From the NCBI GenBank assembly GCA_040381075.1, contig JBEIHX010000002.1, positions 62,001 through 126,000 of the forward strand: DNA of 64,000 nt. The letters run 5' to 3'. A program made the translations under genes and the position numbers. The DNA comes from JBEIHX01 sp040381075 (GTDB taxonomy: Bacteria; Pseudomonadota; Alphaproteobacteria; Caulobacterales; Aquidulcibacteraceae). Positions within the stretch are counted from its first letter, which is position 1; each line of letters opens with the position of its first letter. Positions 47,816-56,943 of this stretch are shown here, piece after piece. The notes below the pieces were generated by a model. It searched no databases. It was not told the DNA's origin and worked only from the letters and a program-made list of their open reading frames with translations.

Positions 47816-48972
47816 GCCTGCCCCTTCAGGCCGGCGCAGACCTGCGCCAAGGCTTCAAAGAAACGCATGTTGCGAGGGTCCATCAGCGTAAGCTGCCCGC
47901 CCACCCGCACCGGCGGGGCCCAGTTGTTAGGCGCATAACTGAAGCTCACACCGCTGGCTGGGTCGGCAAGCGCCATCGATCCGCCGAATCCGCCCCACCC
48001 CATGAACTGCGGCCCGGGCATGGGGAAATGGTCGCTGTGAAGACCGAACCCGAGCCCGAAACGGATCCAGCCGAGATAGGGGCATGGCCCGTAGGCATGC
48101 TCCTGACCCGCCAGCGCGATGGTCTGCGGAGAGAGGACGCGGACGCCGTTGAAGGTTCCGCCATTTGCAAGGATCGCCCCGGCGCCGGCGATGGCGCGCG
48201 CGTTGCCGTAGCCGTTCCCGCCCGGATTCTCAAGCGACAGCCGCTCCCAGCCAGACGCCGCGCTCATGTCGATTGAGTGAAACCGCCGTTTGAACGATTC
48301 CTCTCTTTCAAAAAGGTCGAACACGCCAGCCCCGATCTGCGGCGGCGCGATGCGCGCAAGTTCGCCCGGCGCGCCAAGCCCGATTTGAAAGTCCAGGCCA
48401 GCCTTGCGGCACACTTCCTCATGAAAGAACTGCCGTGGCCTGCGACCATCAACACGCCGGATGATCTCTCCGAGAAGAAACCCAAAGGTGTGAAGATGAT
48501 AGCAGATCTGGCGCTCCCCTCCAAACCAATGCGGCTCCTGCGCCAAACGTTGGGTGACTGCGGGCCAGTTACACAGTACGTCATTTGCAATAGGAGGACA
48601 GAACCCTGGAACGCCGGCCTGGTGGGTCAAGGCGTCACGCACCGTTACGGCTTGCATGCCCCCCGCGGCGAATTCCGGCCAGTAATCCGCCACGGGTTCA
48701 TTGATATCGACCAGCCCCCGGTCAATCAGGATAAGAAAGGCGATCACCGTCATGAACTTGGTGGTGGAGGCCACAGGAACCACGGTGTCCCGCTCCCAAA
48801 CCGTCGTCCGGTCCTTGTCACAATGGCCTGCCCACAGATCCGCGACCATTCGACCAAGATGCGTCACTGCCATGCATGCGCCGGTCTCAAGACCATCGGC
48901 GAAGTTGGCCTCAAAGGCGTCCCTCAAGGCTGTGAAGGATTCCTCGCAATAGCCATGGATCGTGGTGTTCAT
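47812..48972 (-). CDS. serine hydrolase, class C beta-lactamase/EstB fold (copy 2)
   Basis: A 386-residue paralogue of both neighbours, without signal peptide. Ser69 is in STTK (69-72), Tyr157 in ICYHLHTFGF, and the third motif is GWGGFGGS. The shared signature VRDALTHQAGVPGF and the PHWFGGERQICYH segment put it close to copy 1. Esterase or lactonase activity is more likely than beta-lactamase activity, given the cytoplasmic location and context. It overlaps copy 1 upstream and copy 3 downstream by 4 bp each. Confidence 0.88.
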   Translation of the reverse strand: MNTTIHGYCEESFTALRDAFEANFADGLETGACMAVTHLGRMVADLWAGHCDKDRTTVWERDTVVPVASTTKFMTVIAFLILIDRGLVDINEPVADYWPEFAAGGMQAVTVRDALTHQAGVPGFCPPIANDVLCNWPAVTQRLAQEPHWFGGERQICYHLHTFGFLLGEIIRRVDGRRPRQFFHEEVCRKAGLDFQIGLGAPGELARIAPPQIGAGVFDLFEREESFKRRFHSIDMSAASGWERLSLENPGGNGYGNARAIAGAGAILANGGTFNGVRVLSPQTIALAGQEHAYGPCPYLGWIRFGLGFGLHSDHFPMPGPQFMGWGGFGGSMALADPASGVSFSYAPNNWAPPVRVGGQLTLMDPRNMRFFEALAQVCAGLKGQA

Positions 48973-50120
48973 GGCACGGCCCGCAGCCCGCTGAGGACAT
49001 CTGACAGGGCGTGAAAAAAGCGCTGCAGGCGGCGATCGATGTAAGGCTCGTTGTGTTCCTCAGGCAGCAGATCCCAGTTGTTCGGCGTGTAGGCGAAACT
49101 GAGTCCAGCCTGCGGATCCATGATCACCTGTGACCCGCCGATCCCCCCCCAATGAAGACAGGTGGACGACGGTGCTGGAAAAATCGCGCTGTCGAGTGCG
49201 AAACCGAGACCAAAGCGCACCCAGCCGAGATAAGGGCAGCGCCCACTGGCCTGCTCCAGCCCGGCAAGCGCGATGGTGTCAGGCTTGAGAAACTGAGCGC
49301 CGTCCAGAAACCCGGCATTGGCGATGATCGTCCCGGCGCGTGCGATCGACCGGGCGTTGCCAAGCCCGCTGCCACCGGGGTTTTGCAGAAAGGCCCGCTC
49401 GACCGGCGAGAGGGATTTGAGGTCCACGGACCGGAAAATCTTGTCTGTGGCTGCGCCCATGAACTCCATCAACCCGTCAGAAACTATGGGGAACGCGACG
49501 CGCGCGATCTGCTCAGGCGAAGAAAGTCCTATGTGGAAATCAATGTCTGCTACCTGCGCAATCTCTTCACGGAAAAATTGCGCAGGGAGCCGACCATCCA
49601 CGCGCCTGATCAGCTCCCCGATGAGGAATCCATAGGTGTGCATGTGATAGCAGATCCGACGCTCGCCGCCAAACCAGTGGGGCTCCTGACCCAGCCGGGT
49701 GGTCACGGCGTCCCAGTCAAGGACGACATCCTTCGTGATCGGCGGATCAAACCCCGGGACGCCTGCCTGATGGGTGAGGGCGTCGCGCACCGTCACCGCC
49801 TCTTTGCCGGCGTGAGCGAACCCAGGCCAGTAAAACGCGACGCGCTCATCGACACTGATCTGGCCTCGATCGATCAAAAGAAGGAACGCCAAGATCGTCA
49901 TAGCCTTGGTCGTGGACGCAACAGGAACAATCGTGTCCCGCTCCCATACCATCGTCCGCGCAGGATCACGGTGCCCAGCCCACAGATCAACCACTGTGCG
50001 TCCACGGTATGTCACCGCAACGCTCGCGCCGATCTCAAGTCCCTCGGAAAAATTGCGGACGAACGCCGCCTGAACAGGCCGGAACGGATCATCGCAGAAG
50101 CCATTGATCATGAGGCTCAT
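48969..50120 (-). CDS. serine hydrolase, class C beta-lactamase/EstB fold (copy 1)
   Basis: A 383-residue serine hydrolase of the same family, first of the three. Ser69 is in STTK (69-72), with Tyr in ICYHMHTYGF and the motif HWGGIGGS. The start is the ATG overlapping the TIR-STAND stop by 4 bp; the frame stays open upstream inside that gene, but the paralogues align from this Met. Co-translation with a TIR-STAND protein is the striking feature. Whether the three copies have different substrates or form a hetero-oligomer cannot be told. Confidence 0.88.
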   Translation of the reverse strand: MSLMINGFCDDPFRPVQAAFVRNFSEGLEIGASVAVTYRGRTVVDLWAGHRDPARTMVWERDTIVPVASTTKAMTILAFLLLIDRGQISVDERVAFYWPGFAHAGKEAVTVRDALTHQAGVPGFDPPITKDVVLDWDAVTTRLGQEPHWFGGERRICYHMHTYGFLIGELIRRVDGRLPAQFFREEIAQVADIDFHIGLSSPEQIARVAFPIVSDGLMEFMGAATDKIFRSVDLKSLSPVERAFLQNPGGSGLGNARSIARAGTIIANAGFLDGAQFLKPDTIALAGLEQASGRCPYLGWVRFGLGFALDSAIFPAPSSTCLHWGGIGGSQVIMDPQAGLSFAYTPNNWDLLPEEHNEPYIDRRLQRFFHALSDVLSGLRAVP

Positions 50121-53100
50121 TCGCTCAGCCCCAAACCAACCGCCACATGGTTGCGCAGGAAGATCGCGCGACGCGCCGGGTCGCTGATCGCGGCGGCGAG
50201 ATCGCGCCAGATCGCGTGGGCGGACGCAAGACACGCCGCGGCGTTCACAGCACGCCCCGCCTCGGCCTCGAGTTGTGATTGCTCGGCCAGCAAACGCCAG
50301 AGCCAGGACCGAACCCCCTTTGCGCGCGCCAGCTCCACGCCTGCTTCGATCGCCGTGCAGGCGCCAGCCAGATCCCCTGCATCCCGGTTGGCCCGCGCCA
50401 GCAGCGAGAAACGGGACAGCCGCACGCGGACGGCGCGCATAACCGGGTAGGCATCCTCGGCGGACAGGTGCGCGCGCGCAGCATGCACGTCCCCATGCGC
50501 AAGTGCCAACCCGCCCTGAGCGATTGCGCCCGGCCCCACGCCTGTGGCGTCGAACAGGGATACAATGCGCGCAAGCGTCTTTTTGTCCTCGGCGCAGAGG
50601 GGGGCCAGACAGGCCAGCTCGACCGAAATGGTTTGCAGCATCCAGGCGCGGACAAGCGTGTGCGCCTCTGCAATTACATGGGGCGCCCTGTCCAGGGCGC
50701 CGGCGACATCGCCAAGCCTGATTTCGAAAAGCATGCGACCCATTTCACGCAGGGCTGCACCAAACCGGTGGGCCTCGTCGGCAATCTCCTGCTCAAGGCA
50801 ACTCCAAGCCTCGTCGAAGCGTCCCAGGTCCAAAAGCGCAAAGGACTTGATCGTCGGATATTGAACCGGCAACGCTCCGATACGGTAAGCGAGTTCTATG
50901 CCTGCGTCGCAGACCTCAAGACAGCGCTCGAGGCGGCCGCTCAGGAGCGTAGACCACATCATGCGGAAGTAGTGGTTGTTGAGGCGGATCGGATCGCGGC
51001 GCGCCAGAAGCCGCTGCAGCAGGCCTTCTTCATCGGAAGGCGCCCGCTCGCTCGGCAGCAGACCAAGGCGGGCAGTAGCGACATCCAACGCCAGATCACT
51101 GTCGGCGATCTCTTCAGCAATCCGGCCGGCCTCAGCGAGGTTGTCGCGGGACTGTTCGCGATAGGTCGGCCAATAATCCGCCAGATTGGCTGCGGCCACG
51201 AGCGCAGCCCCAAGGGCGGCCCTGTCGCCGAGCCTGCGCGCAAGGTCGATGGTGCGCTCGTAGGCGTCCTGGCATTTGTGAGCATAGTCGCTGTGATCGA
51301 GCGACATGACATAGTACGCGCGGGCCAGCACGCGCTGCACGTCGAGCTCACGCTGGACATCTCCGGCGCGCATTGCCCCTGCCAGCAGGTTTTCAAGATC
51401 GGCGAGCGCCTCGCCCCCCCGCCAGAGATCGAGCAGCAGCAGGCAGCGCTTGAGCCGCACTTCGTCGCGCTCAGGCTCGCTTGGCGCGCACGCGCCGGCC
51501 CGAGCGAGCGCATCCAGGGCCTCCGGGATCCGCTCAGCCCCGCGCAAGGCCTCGCCGCGCATCAGATAGAGGCGCATCCGCAGGCTCGCGTCGCCACCGT
51601 CATCCAGGACCATCAAGGCCCGGTCGAACTGTTTAAGACCATCTTCAAAGGCCAGGGCGCGCAGGTCGCGCTCTCCCGCGGCCATCAGAAAGCGCACGGT
51701 GCGCCCCGCGTCCGCCGCGCGGCCGGCTTCATGGAGATGATGCGCGATTTCACCGACGCTTCTGACAGCCGCGCCAGGGCCAGCCGCCTCCAGGGCATCA
51801 GCAAGACGTAGGTGCAGCCTTTGACGACGGGGTGACGACAGACCCGCAACCAGCGTTTCGCAGATTTGCTCGTGGACGAAACGGTATCTCGCCACCCGGC
51901 CTGAAGATACGTCTTCAATGAGCTGGCGGCGTTCGGCTTCCTCGACGGCGTCGAGGACCTCGTCTTCGCTTTGCGCCCCATCGACCCTGACCAGAAGATC
52001 GAAGTCGAAGACACGGCCTGCAACCGCCGCGATGGTCAGAACCTCGCGACGCCTGGGCCCCAGGCGATTGATGCGTTGCTCCACGATCAGGCGTGCAGCC
52101 GAGGTGAGACCGGCGTCGCTGTCGGCGATGGTCTCGTTGAATGCGCCATTGCTGGCGATCAGTTTGCCCCCGTCACGCATATGACGGACAACCTCGTCAA
52201 CGAAGAAGGGGTTGCCCTCGGTGCGCGCAAACAGGAGTTCCACAAGGTTGGCGGGCGGGGCGGCAGAAAACAGGCGCATCAGGAGTTCTGCGATATCAGC
52301 CCGGGCAAGCCGTTGCAGGCGGAGTTCTTCTGCGAGATTTTGCCGGATCAGTTCGTGCAGGGTGCGCGCGAAAGGCGCGCCCGCTGAAAGGTCCCCGTCG
52401 CGATATGTGACAACCACCAGGATGCGCTCGCGCTTCAGCCGCTCCGCCATGTAGGCGAGCAGAATACAGGTGGACTCTTCCGCCCAATGCAGATCTTCAA
52501 AAACCAGCAGCAGGGGCTGGCGGGCAGACCCACGGGCCACAAATTCCGCCAGGCCATGCAGAAGATAGCGGCGCTCCTGTTCGGGCGGCAGGCTCGGATA
52601 GTCTGGTATGTCCGAATACCGCTGAAGAAGCTCCGGCATGAGCCGGCAGATTTCGGGCGCATTCTCGCCCATGCTGCGACGCAACATCTCGGGTCCGAGC
52701 TGGCGGGAGATCTGCTCGATCTGTTCAATGGCGGGCTGGTAGGGCGGCGCTGCGCCCATGTTGGTGCAATGCCCGCGCAGTACCTGGAAACCCGCGTCAC
52801 GGGCAAGGCTTTCGGCCTCGCGCGTCAGGCGCGTCTTACCAATTCCGGCTTCGCCGGAGACCAGAATGCATCCGCCCTCGCCTCGCTCCGCACGCGCCAG
52901 ATACTCGCGCAGGCGATCAAGCTCGCGCTTTCTGCCGACACAGGGAGCACCAGCCTTGGAGGGCGCGCCAAGCATGGCGGTGAGTGACTGTTGAACAACG
53001 CGGAAGGCCCCGCTTTTCACGTCCCCTCCCCAGTCGTCGAGGTCAACCGTCTGAATGGCGCGCAGGTCGATCGGCGGCGTCGCGCCCTCAAATCGTACCG

Positions 53101-53353
53101 GCACCAGGACGTTGCGATCCGCCCCCACGCGGGCTTCGCCGCGCACCCAGCGCGAGGTAACCGAGGTGGGCGTCCACACGACCACAACGCAGCGCGCGCT
53201 TTCCAGAGCCGTTCCGGTTACCTGGTCGAATTCCTCGCCAGGCGCCAGCGCCATGTCCCACCAGACGGACCAACCTACGGCCTCCAGTGCAGCCACCAGA
53301 GGCGCCACACGCGGCTTATCGCCCCGCGAGTAGGAAACAAAGATATCAGCCAT
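50117..53353 (-). CDS. TIR-domain STAND NTPase with AAA_16-type ATPase and TPR-like repeats
   Basis: A 1078-residue cytoplasmic protein. Residues 1-130 are a TIR domain (IFVSYSRGDKPRVAPLV; WWDMALAPGEEFD; VVVVWTPTSVTSRWVRGE) with Glu73 at the putative catalytic position, the same position as in the plus-strand TIR-STAND protein. CVGRKRELDRL at 138-148 opens an AAA_16-type ATPase: Walker A GEAGIGKT (167-174), Walker B LLLVFEDLHWAEES, and ARTEGNPFFVDEVVRHM, as in MalT-like and adenylate-cyclase-associated ATPases. From ~600 to the end are TPR-like helical repeats. No LuxR-type DNA-binding tail. It heads a minus-strand operon with three serine hydrolases. Ligand and output unknown. Confidence 0.88.
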   Translation of the reverse strand: MADIFVSYSRGDKPRVAPLVAALEAVGWSVWWDMALAPGEEFDQVTGTALESARCVVVVWTPTSVTSRWVRGEARVGADRNVLVPVRFEGATPPIDLRAIQTVDLDDWGGDVKSGAFRVVQQSLTAMLGAPSKAGAPCVGRKRELDRLREYLARAERGEGGCILVSGEAGIGKTRLTREAESLARDAGFQVLRGHCTNMGAAPPYQPAIEQIEQISRQLGPEMLRRSMGENAPEICRLMPELLQRYSDIPDYPSLPPEQERRYLLHGLAEFVARGSARQPLLLVFEDLHWAEESTCILLAYMAERLKRERILVVVTYRDGDLSAGAPFARTLHELIRQNLAEELRLQRLARADIAELLMRLFSAAPPANLVELLFARTEGNPFFVDEVVRHMRDGGKLIASNGAFNETIADSDAGLTSAARLIVEQRINRLGPRRREVLTIAAVAGRVFDFDLLVRVDGAQSEDEVLDAVEEAERRQLIEDVSSGRVARYRFVHEQICETLVAGLSSPRRQRLHLRLADALEAAGPGAAVRSVGEIAHHLHEAGRAADAGRTVRFLMAAGERDLRALAFEDGLKQFDRALMVLDDGGDASLRMRLYLMRGEALRGAERIPEALDALARAGACAPSEPERDEVRLKRCLLLLDLWRGGEALADLENLLAGAMRAGDVQRELDVQRVLARAYYVMSLDHSDYAHKCQDAYERTIDLARRLGDRAALGAALVAAANLADYWPTYREQSRDNLAEAGRIAEEIADSDLALDVATARLGLLPSERAPSDEEGLLQRLLARRDPIRLNNHYFRMMWSTLLSGRLERCLEVCDAGIELAYRIGALPVQYPTIKSFALLDLGRFDEAWSCLEQEIADEAHRFGAALREMGRMLFEIRLGDVAGALDRAPHVIAEAHTLVRAWMLQTISVELACLAPLCAEDKKTLARIVSLFDATGVGPGAIAQGGLALAHGDVHAARAHLSAEDAYPVMRAVRVRLSRFSLLARANRDAGDLAGACTAIEAGVELARAKGVRSWLWRLLAEQSQLEAEAGRAVNAAACLASAHAIWRDLAAAISDPARRAIFLRNHVAVGLGLSE

Positions 53354-53594
53354 GGCTTGGCGCCGCCGTCTCCCGATGGGGAAACCATAGCGCAATATCA
53401 GGAAAGCCGCACGCGGCCATATGGCCGCCCTGGCGGCCGGCGGCGTCAGTCAGACTGTGTCCCACCTCACAGCGGCCAGCGCCCTGCTGCAACCGGCGTC
53501 AGCGCCGATCCGCGGCGCCGGCGACTGACCCAGACACGAGCGGGCTCCCCTGAACGGCGGCGTACAGTCGAGCTCGCTTGACCGCGTCTATGGG

Positions 53595-54779
53595 TCAAAC
53601 GCTCTCAAGCGCGGTCACCAGATCCTCGATCAGATCGTCAGGGTCCTCCAGGCCGACCGACAGCCGGATGGCGCCTTCCTCGACGCCAAGCCGCTCGCGT
53701 TCCAGGGGATCGAGTCGACGATGGGTCGTTGTGGCGGGGTGTACGGCCAGGGATTTCGCATCGCCCAGATTGTTGGAGATATCGATCAGGCCAAGATCGT
53801 TCAGAACTCGGAAGGCCGCATCGCGCCCTCCATGTACGACGAAAGCCACAAGAGGTCCGCCAGCAGTCATCTGACGGCGCGCAATTGCGACGCCTGGATG
53901 ATCGCTGCGGAACGGATAGGACACGCGAGAGACCTTGGGCGAGGCCGCAAGCACATCAGCGATCCGCGCTGCGCTCTCACTTTGACGACGCACCCGCAGC
54001 TCGATCGTTTCAAGGCTCTTGAGCTGCACCCAGGCGTTGAACGGCGAGAGCGTAGGACCGGTATTGCGAAGGAATTCGTCGAATGGGCCCTCGAAGAGCG
54101 CGCCTGCGCCAAGAATGGCGCCGCCAAGGGTGCGTCCGTGACCATCGATATGCTTGGTTGTGGAGTAAACAACAAGGTCGGCGCCGAGAGCGAGCGGCTT
54201 TTGGAGCATGGGCGTGGCGAAGACATTGTCCACAACCGTGAGTGCGCCCGCCTCCCTGCCGATCGCCGCGATGGCGGCGATGTCGGCCACATCCAGCATC
54301 GGGTTGGTTGGCGTCTCAAGAAACAACATCGCCGCCCCGGTCGCCTGTGCGCGCCATTGGTCGAGATCGCCAGCGTCCACCAGAACACTGTTGACGCCGA
54401 AGCGCGGCAGGAGCGTCTCAATCACCCAGCGACAGGAGCCAAAAAGGGCCCGACCGGCTACGATCCTGTCGCCAGCCTTCAGGAAGCCCAGAAGAACTGC
54501 GGTGACGGCCGCCATTCCGGTTGCAGTGGCGCGGCAGGCCTCGGCGCCTTCAAGCAGCGCAAGCCGCTCCTCGAAGGCGCGGATCGTTGGGTTGGCCAGC
54601 CGAGTGTACTGATAGCCAGGCGACAGGCCAGCAAAACGGGCGTCGCCTTCCTCTGGGCTGTCATAGACAAATCCCGACGTCAGATAGAGCGCTTCACTCG
54701 TTTCCTTGAACTCGGACCGCTGCAGGCCGCCGCGCACGAGATTTGTAGCCGGCCGCCAATTCCTTGGGTTACTGCCCAC
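53595..54779 (-). CDS. metZ: O-succinylhomoserine sulfhydrylase
   Basis: PLP enzyme making homocysteine directly from O-succinylhomoserine and sulfide, in methionine synthesis. The 394 residues are typical: TNLVRGGLQRSEFKETSEALYLTSGFVYDS, YTRLANPT, ETPTNPML, and Lys209 in YSTTKHIDGHG. The start is a GTG with AAGGA six bases upstream; the frame is open for 93 more codons but the conserved N-terminus begins here. Length and the FKETSEALYLTSGF block favour MetZ over cystathionine gamma-synthase. Confidence 0.93.
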   Translation of the reverse strand: MGSNPRNWRPATNLVRGGLQRSEFKETSEALYLTSGFVYDSPEEGDARFAGLSPGYQYTRLANPTIRAFEERLALLEGAEACRATATGMAAVTAVLLGFLKAGDRIVAGRALFGSCRWVIETLLPRFGVNSVLVDAGDLDQWRAQATGAAMLFLETPTNPMLDVADIAAIAAIGREAGALTVVDNVFATPMLQKPLALGADLVVYSTTKHIDGHGRTLGGAILGAGALFEGPFDEFLRNTGPTLSPFNAWVQLKSLETIELRVRRQSESAARIADVLAASPKVSRVSYPFRSDHPGVAIARRQMTAGGPLVAFVVHGGRDAAFRVLNDLGLIDISNNLGDAKSLAVHPATTTHRRLDPLERERLGVEEGAIRLSVGLEDPDDLIEDLVTALESV

Positions 54780-55100
54780 GAGACATCCTTCATCGTCGAT
54801 CAAGAGACTGAAGAGAAAGCCATCGCCCCGGTCAAGTCTTGCCGGAAACTGAGGGCGCAGGCGGCAGACATGCGGCGCGCCCGGGCGGCCACAGGCGCGG
54901 CGCTGAAACCTGCGCCCCGTCGGTCGTACGCGAGGCCCCGCAGATGGGCCTGGAAAATCTACCAGGAAAATGGGGCTTGCCGATGGGGCCTCAGGACGGG
55001 CGATCACGACTGGAGCCGCCCGAAGCGCCGCTTGGCGAACTCGCGGGGATCCGGGCAATCAAACAGACCCAGAGCGCCGCGCCGCGATGAGCGCTGCAGC
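54780..55100. other. intergenic region upstream of metZ
   Basis: 321 bases between the YebC-family gene's stop and the metZ start, both on the minus strand. I looked for a SAM-II riboswitch, common before metZ in alphaproteobacteria, and did not find its conserved GCTAAA core. The metZ frame is open through it, without features. Nothing else seen. Confidence 0.45.
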
Positions 55101-55847
55101 TCAGGCCGTCATCGCGGCCAGGTCGGCCTCTGACACCTCGAAGTTGGCGTACACGTTTTGCACATCGTCATGCTCTTCCAAAGCATCGACGAGGCGCAGC
55201 AGACTGAGCGCGGTGTCGCCTTCCACGAGTATCGTGTTCAGTGGCCGCCAGATGATTCTGGCGGAGGACGGATCCCCGAAGCGGGCGATCAGTGCTTCGC
55301 AGACCTCTGCAAGGTCGGAAGGACGGCAGTCGACGACGTGACCTTCCGCGTCGCTTTGCACATCGTCGGCCCCGGCTTCGATGGCCGCCTCCAGCATGGC
55401 GTCGCTGTCAGCCACGCGACCCGGATAGGCAATTTCGCCGATCCTCTCAAAGCTGGAGGCCGCGGAGTTCGTTGTGCCCAGATTGCCGCCGTTGCGAGAC
55501 AGGATCGCGCGTATATCGGCGGCAGTCCGGTTTCGGTTGTCTGTGAGCACCTCGACTATCAAACCAACGCCGCCGGGGCCAAAGCCTTCGTAGCGAACCT
55601 CTTCATAGCCGTCGCCCCCCGCTCCCGCCGCCTTCTCGATCGCGCGCTGGATCACATCCTTTGACATGTTCTCTGCGCGCGCATTCTGGATTGCGAGACG
55701 CAGCCGCGGGTTCATGTTTGGGTCAGGCTGTCCTGTCTTCGCAGCGACAGTGATTTCACGGGAGAGCTTTGAGTAGATCTGGCTGCGCCTCTTATCCTGC
55801 GCGCCCTTACGGTGCATGATGTTTTTGAATTTTGAGTGACCCGCCAT
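55101..55847 (-). CDS. YebC/PmpR-family transcriptional regulator / translation factor
   Basis: A 248-residue member of the YebC/TACO1 family, whose members act as DNA-binding regulators or relieve ribosome stalling at proline runs. The N-terminus MAGHSKFKNIMHRKGAQDKRRSQIYSKLSREI is diagnostic, followed by NPRLRLAIQNARAENMSKDVIQRAIEKA and GFGPGGVGLIVE. Start ATG with GGAGAGAG upstream. In many proteobacteria the gene sits with ruvC; here its neighbours are metZ and cspA. Confidence 0.93.
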   Translation of the reverse strand: MAGHSKFKNIMHRKGAQDKRRSQIYSKLSREITVAAKTGQPDPNMNPRLRLAIQNARAENMSKDVIQRAIEKAAGAGGDGYEEVRYEGFGPGGVGLIVEVLTDNRNRTAADIRAILSRNGGNLGTTNSAASSFERIGEIAYPGRVADSDAMLEAAIEAGADDVQSDAEGHVVDCRPSDLAEVCEALIARFGDPSSARIIWRPLNTILVEGDTALSLLRLVDALEEHDDVQNVYANFEVSEADLAAMTA

Positions 55848-56233
55848 GCCTCTCTCCGCCACGTCCCGCGGTCCGGCGTTGGACTTAGCGCAGGGGTGCG
55901 CCGCCGTCGAGACTGCGCGGCACTGGCGGAACAAACCGTCAGGATCCGCGTGGAGACCAACAGCGCAGCGCGCTGATCCGTCAGATGGCGACGCCGACAC
56001 GCCCGCTGCGTGCAGGGGGTGATGAGCATGGCCGTTGAACAGCGCCATCAAGCCCGGAGCATTCAGGAGCGCCAGCGCCCTGGATGCTCAAAATCACTGG
56101 CCGCGGGGTCCATCTCCGTCCGGGATGACAGAAACGGGTGCGGATCGGTTTTCATGGCTCATGGCCGCTGGATCGTGGGAAAGCGCATCATGCGCGCGCC
56201 GCCTGTCCGCCCAGGGGACGCCTTCGGCTGGCC

Positions 56234-56303
56234 CGGTTCGGGAAGACCGGTTCGGGAAGACCAGTTCGGGAAGACCAGTTCGGGATGACCGGTGCGGGAA
56301 GAC
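56234..56303. repeat. 5 x 14-bp tandem repeat
   Basis: Five units of consensus CGGTTCGGGAAGAC. Units 1 and 2 are identical; the others carry one or two changes. Between the YebC-family gene and cspA. Confidence 0.92.
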
Positions 56304-56378
56304 CGGTAAAGGGGACGGCTGCCGGTGGACAGCTGCTGGCAGACAAGTGAGCGCAGACGACTGCGGGAGACACACACT

Positions 56379-56408
56379 GAAACTCTGCCCGGAGAAACTC
56401 TGACCGGA
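56379..56408. repeat. 2 x 15-bp direct repeat
   Basis: GAAACTCTGCCCGGA followed by GAAACTCTGACCGGA, one mismatch, about 75 bp from the 14-bp array in the same intergenic region. Confidence 0.8.
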
Positions 56409-56542
56409 CCTGATCCTGCGACAGGATCTCGGCGGCGTCATTGCACAGGTTTCAGGAAAGCGGTCAGAGAACCGCGAGGCGGACGCAGGCCGCAGCTGCG
56501 CAGGCATGCGCGTGCTGCGACCGGCATCCCCCCGCGGAAAGA

Positions 56543-56752
56543 CTACGCGAGTTGAAGGTTGTCTGCCGACATCTTGCCGGTGCGGCGGTCGGCGATCACT
56601 TCGTAACTCACTTTTTGACCCTCATTGAACGACCGAAGGCCAGCACGCTCAACTGCGCTGATGTGAACGAAGACATCCTTGCCGCCGTCGTCAGGCTGGA
56701 TAAAGCCGTAGCCCTTTTGGGCATTGAACCATTTGACCGTGCCATGCGCCAT
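56543..56752 (-). CDS. cspA: cold-shock protein (CspA family)
   Basis: A 69-residue single cold-shock domain that binds single-stranded RNA and DNA and acts as an RNA chaperone. RNP1 is KGYGFIQ and RNP2 is DVFVHIS; the start MAHGTVKWFNAQKGYGFI is typical of alphaproteobacterial Csps. AAAGGAC lies upstream of the ATG. The upstream 191 bp to the lpxL-type gene may hold a regulatory 5' leader. Which of the genome's csp genes this is cannot be told; the symbol is generic. Confidence 0.92.
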   Translation of the reverse strand: MAHGTVKWFNAQKGYGFIQPDDGGKDVFVHISAVERAGLRSFNEGQKVSYEVIADRRTGKMSADNLQLA

Positions 56753-56943
56753 GGCTTGTCCTTTCTACATGACAATCGCGCAGCCAACAGCAGCCGCGCA
56801 AGGGATCGAGATTGGGGGAAGTCGTCAGACAAGCGCGGCAAGCGCGGCGAGGCCAAGTCGTAGGGCCGAAACTCGAGAAGTCTTCTATATGCCATCCAGG
56901 CCTCGAACTCAAGGTCTGTGCGCATGGCAGCGCGGTCGCACCG

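Larger units (their letters stand above)
55848..56542. other. 695-bp region without a gene, carrying two tandem arrays
   Basis: The largest gene-free stretch in the core part, between cspA and the YebC-family gene on the minus strand. It contains a 5 x 14-bp array (56234-56303) and a 2 x 15-bp array (56379-56408). Open frames on both strands follow the repeats and show no ribosome site or recognisable product. The promoter of the YebC-family gene is expected near its start. Confidence 0.55.

Noticed and set aside
46685..50120. Beta-lactamase resistance genes
   Set aside because: They have the SxxK fold signature but no signal peptides, and context points to ester or lactone hydrolysis; antibiotic hydrolysis cannot be claimed.
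50279..51811. 510-codon open frame antisense to the second TIR-STAND gene
   Set aside because: The minus-strand frame has TIR and Walker motifs and a full-length fold; the antisense translation has none.
40556..53353. Integrative element or prophage carrying the TIR locus
   Set aside because: No integrase, transposase, tRNA target, flanking direct repeats or clear composition change was seen. Transfer is possible but unsupported here.
54780..55100. SAM-II riboswitch before metZ
   Set aside because: Position would fit, but I could not find the conserved core on the minus strand.
53721..55133. 470-codon open frame on the plus strand over metZ
   Set aside because: Antisense to metZ and running into the upstream gap; no recognisable domain, and codon bias follows the metZ frame.
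55848..56542. Small protein gene in the 695-bp gap
   Set aside because: The open frames are Ser/Arg/Pro-rich products of the tandem repeats, without ribosome sites or family resemblance.
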